From Excoecaria cochinchinensis (Eukaryota; Streptophyta; Magnoliopsida; Malpighiales; Euphorbiaceae): 64,000 nucleotides of DNA. Under the pieces are notes generated by a model that was not told the origin of the DNA, ran no database searches, and saw only the letters and a list, made by a program, of their open reading frames with translations. Both the position numbers and the translations under genes were made by a program. The first letter of the stretch is position 1. Every line of letters starts with the position of its first letter. The stretch lies in the NCBI GenBank assembly GCA_947683425.1, contig CANTUQ010000004.1, positions 33,867,001 through 33,931,000 of the forward strand, read 5' to 3'. Of the stretch, positions 58,493-64,000 are shown piece by piece.

Positions 58493-60189
58493 TACAACAA
58501 TAGATGGTATTTTATGCTGAGTTGCAGAGAATTCAGGTACCTCGCGGTGACAACCAAATGGTTGTGGCCATGACCAAAAATAATTCAAGGCAGAACCGAA
58601 AATAGAAGCACCTCACAGTGACAACCAAATGGTTGTGGCCGTGACCAAAGCCAATACAAAATATAAGAGAAACCGGACCACCTCACGGTGATAGCCACAT
58701 GGTTATGACCGTGACCAAAAGCAATTCAAGACAGAAGGGAAAATAGAAGCATCTCACGGTGACAACCAAATGGTTGTGACCGTGAACAAAGCCCATACAA
58801 GGCAGAAGCATTTGGCATACCTCATTCAAACACTTTCCTACTTCCATGTATATATATGACTACTAAAACCAACCAAAACACCACTTTTGGCCAACATGGC
58901 CTTCTAACTAAATGATCACCTACAAGTTAAGTTTCTAATGGCTTAAAACTCAATACATTTGGACTCAAAACCGAGGAGTTATGGCCAAGGGTACACAACT
59001 GCTCCAAAGGCCCTCCTATAAAATTTTAACTACACATATGGGCAATTTTGAAGACCTTTGATTCCTCAAAACAAAAGGACTATTTCCACAACAATTGTAA
59101 ACATAGATACTATGATTCTAATCCAATTAACCTCATTCATTTTAGAGTTGTAAAACTCATCTTATAACATAAACGGTCTAAGTAGGTCAAAATGAACCTC
59201 TGAAGCCAGTTTTACACTATCAAGCTCATTAAGCTTGGAACAAACTAAATTGGCATAGCCAATTCTCCAAACTCAATCTAAATTACCTAACATATGCACA
59301 AACACTTCGAAACATCCAATTTCACAATAGGCATCCATTAATTCAAAAGTTACACAATAAATTCTCAAGTCTCCAAAAATAGGGTTTCATACTTATAAAT
59401 CAACAAGCTTCAAAGCAATCAAATTAACATAACAAATACACATCTTCAATTCAATTCAACACACAACATAATAACACATTTAGGCTATAGCAACTATCAA
59501 TTTAACATACAATCACATAAAGTTTCTCAAACCTCAAACTCTTTTGCTCCAAAGAGCACACTTAGCACTTGCCTCCCTAAGCTTCTCCTTTCCTTTAGCT
59601 TTTCTGGTTTCTTCCACTACAACACACATCTAATTTCTAGAATTGGAATAAGGGGTCAATTCCAAAACAATATAAAAAAGAAGAAGGAAACGAAGAAGAT
59701 TCTAATACAATCACTTACCTTGACTTGCCAAGAACACACAACACAACTCACGAATCAATTGACCAATCAATCAAGAATTCACTGGACTAAAACTGACAAA
59801 GAAAAAGAAGAAAAAGAAGAAGAACAAGAAGAAGAAGAAGAACATAAATGGAGTAAAGAAACCGGACAAGGAGTGCCAAGAATGAGACAAAATCTGCCTC
59901 TTCAACACTATATATTGCATGTAGGGGTTGAGTTGGCAAAGACAGCTCAAAATACATGGAATGCACTAGCCTTCAATTAAGTTAATCTAATCTTGATTAA
60001 CCTTAATTAATAATTCCCTTAATTAATCATGCACAATTTAAACTTTAGTCACTAAGCTAATTTATTTCATGCAATTAAGTCATCTTTTTTTTTATTACAC
60101 TTAGATCCAAAATTAGAAATCCTAAATCAAACTTGTCTAATTGCCCTAATTGAGCAAAATGCTACTAGGGTAGATTTTGGTTCATTACA
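58493..60189 (-). mobile_element. Short-form solo LTR, Tekay-type, 1.7 kb
   Basis: Right end …TTTTGGTTCATTACA, left end TACAACAATAG (decayed TG). Probable duplication CTTTA at 58488-58492 and 60190-60194. It reads on the minus strand: LTR 5' end at 60189 with CCTAGTAG, a TATA-like ATATATAG near 59916-59909, dyad array 58534-58800 only about 40 bases from the 3' end. It lacks the GCATGC and hairpin modules, like the short LTR at 27560-28740. A GAA microsatellite lies at 59800-59845. Confidence 0.7.
58534..58800. repeat. Four tandem CACGGTGACAACC..GGTTGTGGCCGTGACC dyads
   Basis: Four units of about 68 bases, each holding a palindrome with arms CACGGTGACAACC and GGTTGTGRCCGTG around AAAT, separated by AATTCAAGGCAGAA-type linkers. 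The arms stay complementary in most copies, with paired or near-paired changes. Confidence 0.9.
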
Positions 60190-60194
60190 CTTTA

Positions 60195-61616
60195 CACATA
60201 AAATATAGGCATATACATATACATATACACATATTCATATACATCCAAAATTCATTTTGTACTCTTAAATCCATTCATAATTATTTGTAAGCAATTAATG
60301 CATGTTCATCAATAAATATATTCAGCAATTTATAAAATCAGAGCTTATATATTGACCTCGATCTCCAAATACTAAAATTGTCACTTTAGGCGTTCCAAGC
60401 TACTTATTGGGTTTCTCTTTGATTCCTAACCACATGAATTTTGAGTAATTCTTAAACACTATACTATACAATAATATTTAGACATTTAAATTTATTCCTT
60501 AATAACCATCTTTATGTCTAAAATCATATTTCTCATTACTTGATGCTCTTCTCAACTTTAATTAAACACATCCATCTCATATAATTTCTTTCATAAATAC
60601 CCTAAATAATTTGTTTGTGAAACCCACTATAATTTCTTAAACTCCCATACGCCTATTTTATGCCCAAATCTCCCCTTTAAATTTCTCAAGAGCTTAATCC
60701 ATCATTTTTAACACTTATATTCTTATAATATTTCGAGTTAAGTCACAATTGGCATGTATAATTAAATTAATTATACATGCATAATACTCAAAATATCCAA
60801 ATTAAATTTGAAAGCAATTAAAATAATAAATTGAGAGTTTACCCAAGCTAAGAATGATGAACCGCAAATTTTGGACTTTTGGGGGGGGGCTAGAGACGAT
60901 TGTCGGCCAGTCATTGGAGCATCGTTGAAGTTTCAACAAAGAGAGATGGAGGATGTCGGCCTATATTTCTCATCGAAAGGAGTTCATCGGTACAAACCAC
61001 ACGCCAAACATAGTTCTGTACTAGTTAAAATATCAACGAAAAGTCTTCGAAGCCATATTTTCGATATACTTTTCTAGCTCATTAAATGGCTTAAAATAGC
61101 ATCTATACACTCATCTCAGTGTAAGGAATCATTAACAAGTGGAGAACACCGGAAACGTGGCCGGATGGTGTAAGAAAAAAAGAGAAGGAAGGTGTTATGG
61201 AAGAGGGAAGAAAAGCAAGAAGAAAGAGAAAATATGGGTAACTTGGCCACTGCAAACTAAAAAGAAAAAAAGTCTTTTTATTATTTATTTATTTAATATT
61301 TCTTTCTTCAGGTTTTAAGGGACATTATCCCGTTTTCTTTCGAATTTTTTTTTATTTCAAATTCTTAAGAGACTTTTGTCCGATTTTCTGTCAACTCTAT
61401 TTTTTTCCTTTATTATTTTTTTATTTTTATATAATAAGAAATTAATTTTTCTTTTAGGTAATTTTCTTCCAACACACATATATACAAACATATATATTAC
61501 AAGTTTCTCTCTAATAAAAATTATGACTTCATTTTTTTAATCGCCTGTTAAATTATACTATTGTTTAGACCAAGTAAAGGCATGTAAAACAATGTTTAAA
61601 ATTTTGGGATGTTACA
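60195..61616 (-). repeat. 3' LTR of third Tekay-type element, 5' part
   Basis: Ends TTTTGGGATGTTACA at 61616, next to a polypurine tract. AT-rich. The frame 60871-61077 begins inside a G run (60882-60890) and shows no domain. A GA-rich leader lies at 61190-61235. No gene. Confidence 0.75.
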
Positions 61617-61630
61617 ACTCTCCCCCACTT
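61617..61630 (-). other. Polypurine tract
   Basis: AAGTGGGGGAGAGT on the minus strand directly before the LTR start TGTAACATCCC. It closely resembles the tract at 28753-28741 and the remnant at 31210-31223. Confidence 0.85.
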
Positions 61631-64000
61631 AAGGAAATTTCATCTCAAAATCTACAATCATAGAGATATAAAGAGATGGAAGTATTGACTTCTCATATCC
61701 TCTTCACGCTCTCAAGTTGCGTTTTCTCTAGAGTGATTACGCCAAAGGACTTTGACCAAAGGAATCCATTTGTTTCTTAGCTTTTGTACTTCTGAAGCTA
61801 GGATTCGGATTGGTTCCTCATCATAAGTTAAAATCAGATGAAGCTCGATATCTTCTAGCCATATTACGTGACTAGAATCTGATCTATACTTCCTTTACAT
61901 TGATACATGAAAGACATTGAGTATCTTAACTAAGCCTAGTGGCAAAGCAAGTTTATATGCAACTGGTCCTACTCTCTCCAAAATCTCTTTTGGGCTAATG
62001 AATCTTGAACTCAACTTGCCTTTTCGTCTGAATCTCATGATTTTCTTCTAAGGAGAAACCTTCAAGAACACTTTATCACCCACATTATATTCAACGTCTC
62101 TCCTCTTCAAGTCCACATATGACTTTCGTTGATCTCATACAACTTTTAATCTATCTTTAATGATCTTGATTTTTCTTTTGTATGATGTACTATTTTAGGT
62201 CCAAGCAATTTCCTTTCTCCTATATCATCCTAAAAAATAGGAGTTCTACACCTTCTACCGTATAAGGCCTTATATAGAGCCATGCTAATACTGGATTGGA
62301 AACTATTACTATAGGAAAACTCCATAAGAGCCAAGTATAGATCCCATGATCCTTTAAATTCAACCACACAAGGTCTCATCATATCCTTCAAAATTTGTAT
62401 AATCCTTTTCGATTATCCATCTGTATGAGAATGAAAAGCTGTATTGAGATTCAATCTCGTACCCAAAGCTTCTTGATGACCACTCCAAAATCTAGAAGCA
62501 AATCTCTAGTAACGATTAGAAATGATGGATATTAGTACTCTGTGCAACTTCACAATCTCTTGAACATATAGTTCAACAAATCTATTCAAAGGATAACCTA
62601 TTCAAACTGGAAGAAAGTCAACAGACTTGGTCAATAATAACCCAAACTGCATCATAATTCTTTTGTGTATGAGATATTCCGATGGACATCCTTTCCCACA
62701 TCTACTCGAAAATAGATAAAGGTTGCAAGGTACCTAAAGGATATTGATACTCTGCTTTCACTTGTTGGCATGCTAAGCACTTGGACACAAACTCTACTAT
62801 GTCTCTCTTCATTCCTTTCCACCAATAATACTCTTTAGGATCCTACTAAATTTTTATGCCACTAGGTTGCACAGAATAAAAAGAACTATGTGCTTCTATC
62901 AGGATTGTTTTATTTAACTTATCATTTGCTGGCACATATAATCTATCTTGGAATCTCAAGACTCCATAGCTGTCAATTGTGAATTCATCCCTTGTTCCAT
63001 TTTTCACCTTATCCACTAGCTTCATAAATGCTTTATCTTCTTTCTGTGCTTCTTTGACTTCCTTAATTAAAATTGGTCTACCCTTTAATTGACCTAGGAG
63101 CATACCCCTGCCATTAACTAATAATCTAGTATTTAATGCTGTCAATTCATGTAAGAGGGGTAGAAGAGTCATCACCAAACATCACCAAACCAGCAAGAGA
63201 TTTCCTACTCAAGCCATTAGCCACAACATTAGCTTTACCCAGATGGTAGTCAATCATACAATCATAATCTTTAATCAACTCGAGCCATCTCCTCTATCTC
63301 AAATTCATCTGCCTTTGAGTCCCCAAATACTTCACACTTTTATGATCAGTGAATATTTCACACTTTTCATCATACAAGTAATGCCGTCATATCTTAAGTA
63401 CAAAAACTATAGCTGCCAATTCAAGATCACATGTAGGGTAATTCAACTCATGTGGTTTTAACTGTCTAGAAGCATAGGCAATTACTTTACATCAATACAC
63501 AACCTAAACCTTGCAAGGAAACATCACTATAGATAACATAGCCTTTACCTTCCACTGATAGGTTAAGAATAGGTGCTTCAATCAACAAAGACTTCAACTG
63601 ATCAAAACTTTTCTAGCATTTATCTGTCCACTCAAACTTGATGTCTTTTCTAAGCATTTTCGTTAATGATAAAGCAATTGTAGAGAAATGTTTCACAAAC
63701 CTTCTGTAGTACCCTACAAAGCTTAAAAAACTTATCACTTCTATCACATTATGTGTAGGATTCTAATTCATTATTGTTTCCACATTACTATGATCTACCA
63801 TCACACCCTCTGCAAATATGATGTACCATAGAAGAGAAACTTTTTCTAACCAAAAATTACATTTTAAAAGTTTGGCATAGAGTTTCTTCTCTCTTAAAGT
63901 CTTCAAGGCAACTATTAGATATTGATCATGTTGCTCTTCAGTCTTAGAACAAATCAAAATATCATCAATGAAGACCATAACGAACTGATTAAGATAAGGA
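61631..64000 (-). pseudogene. pol: Pol of third Tekay-type element (broken, runs off window)
   Basis: Read from the right: RT C-terminal half with an intact FIDDILICS box (63978-63763), then a frameshifted RNase H region (63750-63250). An ALSRK-type end (about 63200) and the integrase N-terminal zinc region with ILIEAHSSFYSVQPSG (63178-62846) follow. The Cys pair is kept (KCLACQQVKAEY near 62790-62755). The integrase core is full of stops to about 62100. A C-terminal SH3-like/chromodomain region (FHVSM, KYRSDSSHV near 61900) ends at the polypurine tract. Domain order is that of the other two Tekay elements. Gag and the 5' LTR lie beyond 64000. Confidence 0.83.

Noticed and set aside
59720..59980. 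Glu/Lys-rich frame of 86 residues
   Set aside because: Produced by a GAA microsatellite in the leader of the short-form LTR.

Overview
This 64 kb window is plant nuclear repetitive DNA, almost certainly from a dicot. It consists essentially of nested transposable elements, AT-rich and without any intact host gene that I can recognise. The plant call rests on the element families: chromodomain Ty3/gypsy elements of the Tekay type primed by initiator tRNA-Met, a very long Tat-lineage (Ogre/Retand-like) Ty3/gypsy element with two RNase H domains primed by tRNA-Arg, CACTA transposons with CACTACAAGAAAA ends, and a Copia-like LTR. The density of nesting and of solo LTRs suggests pericentromeric or other low-recombination heterochromatin.

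Layout. Positions 1-5995 belong to an old LTR-like sequence with repeated U3 blocks. It is interrupted by a solo LTR (260-2925, TSD GATTG), then by a complete Tat-lineage element (5996-27462, TSD TATGC). The Tat element carries gag, pol, an antisense spliced ORF, a divergent internal promoter, a second sense ORF with a 5'-UTR intron, and tandem repeats before its 3' LTR. Its 3' LTR was itself split by a 4.1 kb solo LTR (22558-26653, TSD CTTCC). From 27560 to 41461 lies a minus-strand Tekay-type element. Its pol is split by an inverted-LTR composite (30633-32883, TSD TCACA) and its 5' LTR by another solo LTR (36481-40094, TSD TTGGG). The host sequence resumes at 41462 as the end of a 5' LTR, followed by the PBS, gag and pol of a plus-strand Tekay-type element (to 53155). 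The RNase H domain of that element is split by a 6.4 kb CACTA transposon (45396-51820, TSD ATT) that carries a fragment of a leucine-rich-repeat receptor kinase gene.

Right end. Positions 53156-57173 hold a minus-strand Copia-like LTR and leader with a dense cluster of CACGTG boxes and a nested solo LTR (54235-56937, TSD CAAAA). Then come a long (AAT)n/(ATT)n microsatellite, a CACTA-like fragment, and a third Tekay-type element on the minus strand whose LTR is split by a short solo LTR (58493-60189, probable TSD CTTTA) and whose pol runs off the window.

Main observation. The TGTAACA-type LTRs share a fixed order of small dyads downstream of their promoter: an array of short imperfect palindromes, then a TARGCATGCYTA module, then a CTAAGCG..CGCTTAG hairpin near the LTR 3' end. 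The two single-copy modules are conserved. The palindrome array sits at the same place in every copy but has a different sequence in each subfamily, and one LTR combines three array types found separately elsewhere. This looks like an exchangeable hairpin cassette in the transcribed part of the LTR. I know of no described function for it.

All gag/pol genes here carry stops, frameshifts or altered catalytic residues, so none looks autonomous. Only the antisense ORF of the Tat element appears open along its whole predicted spliced length.
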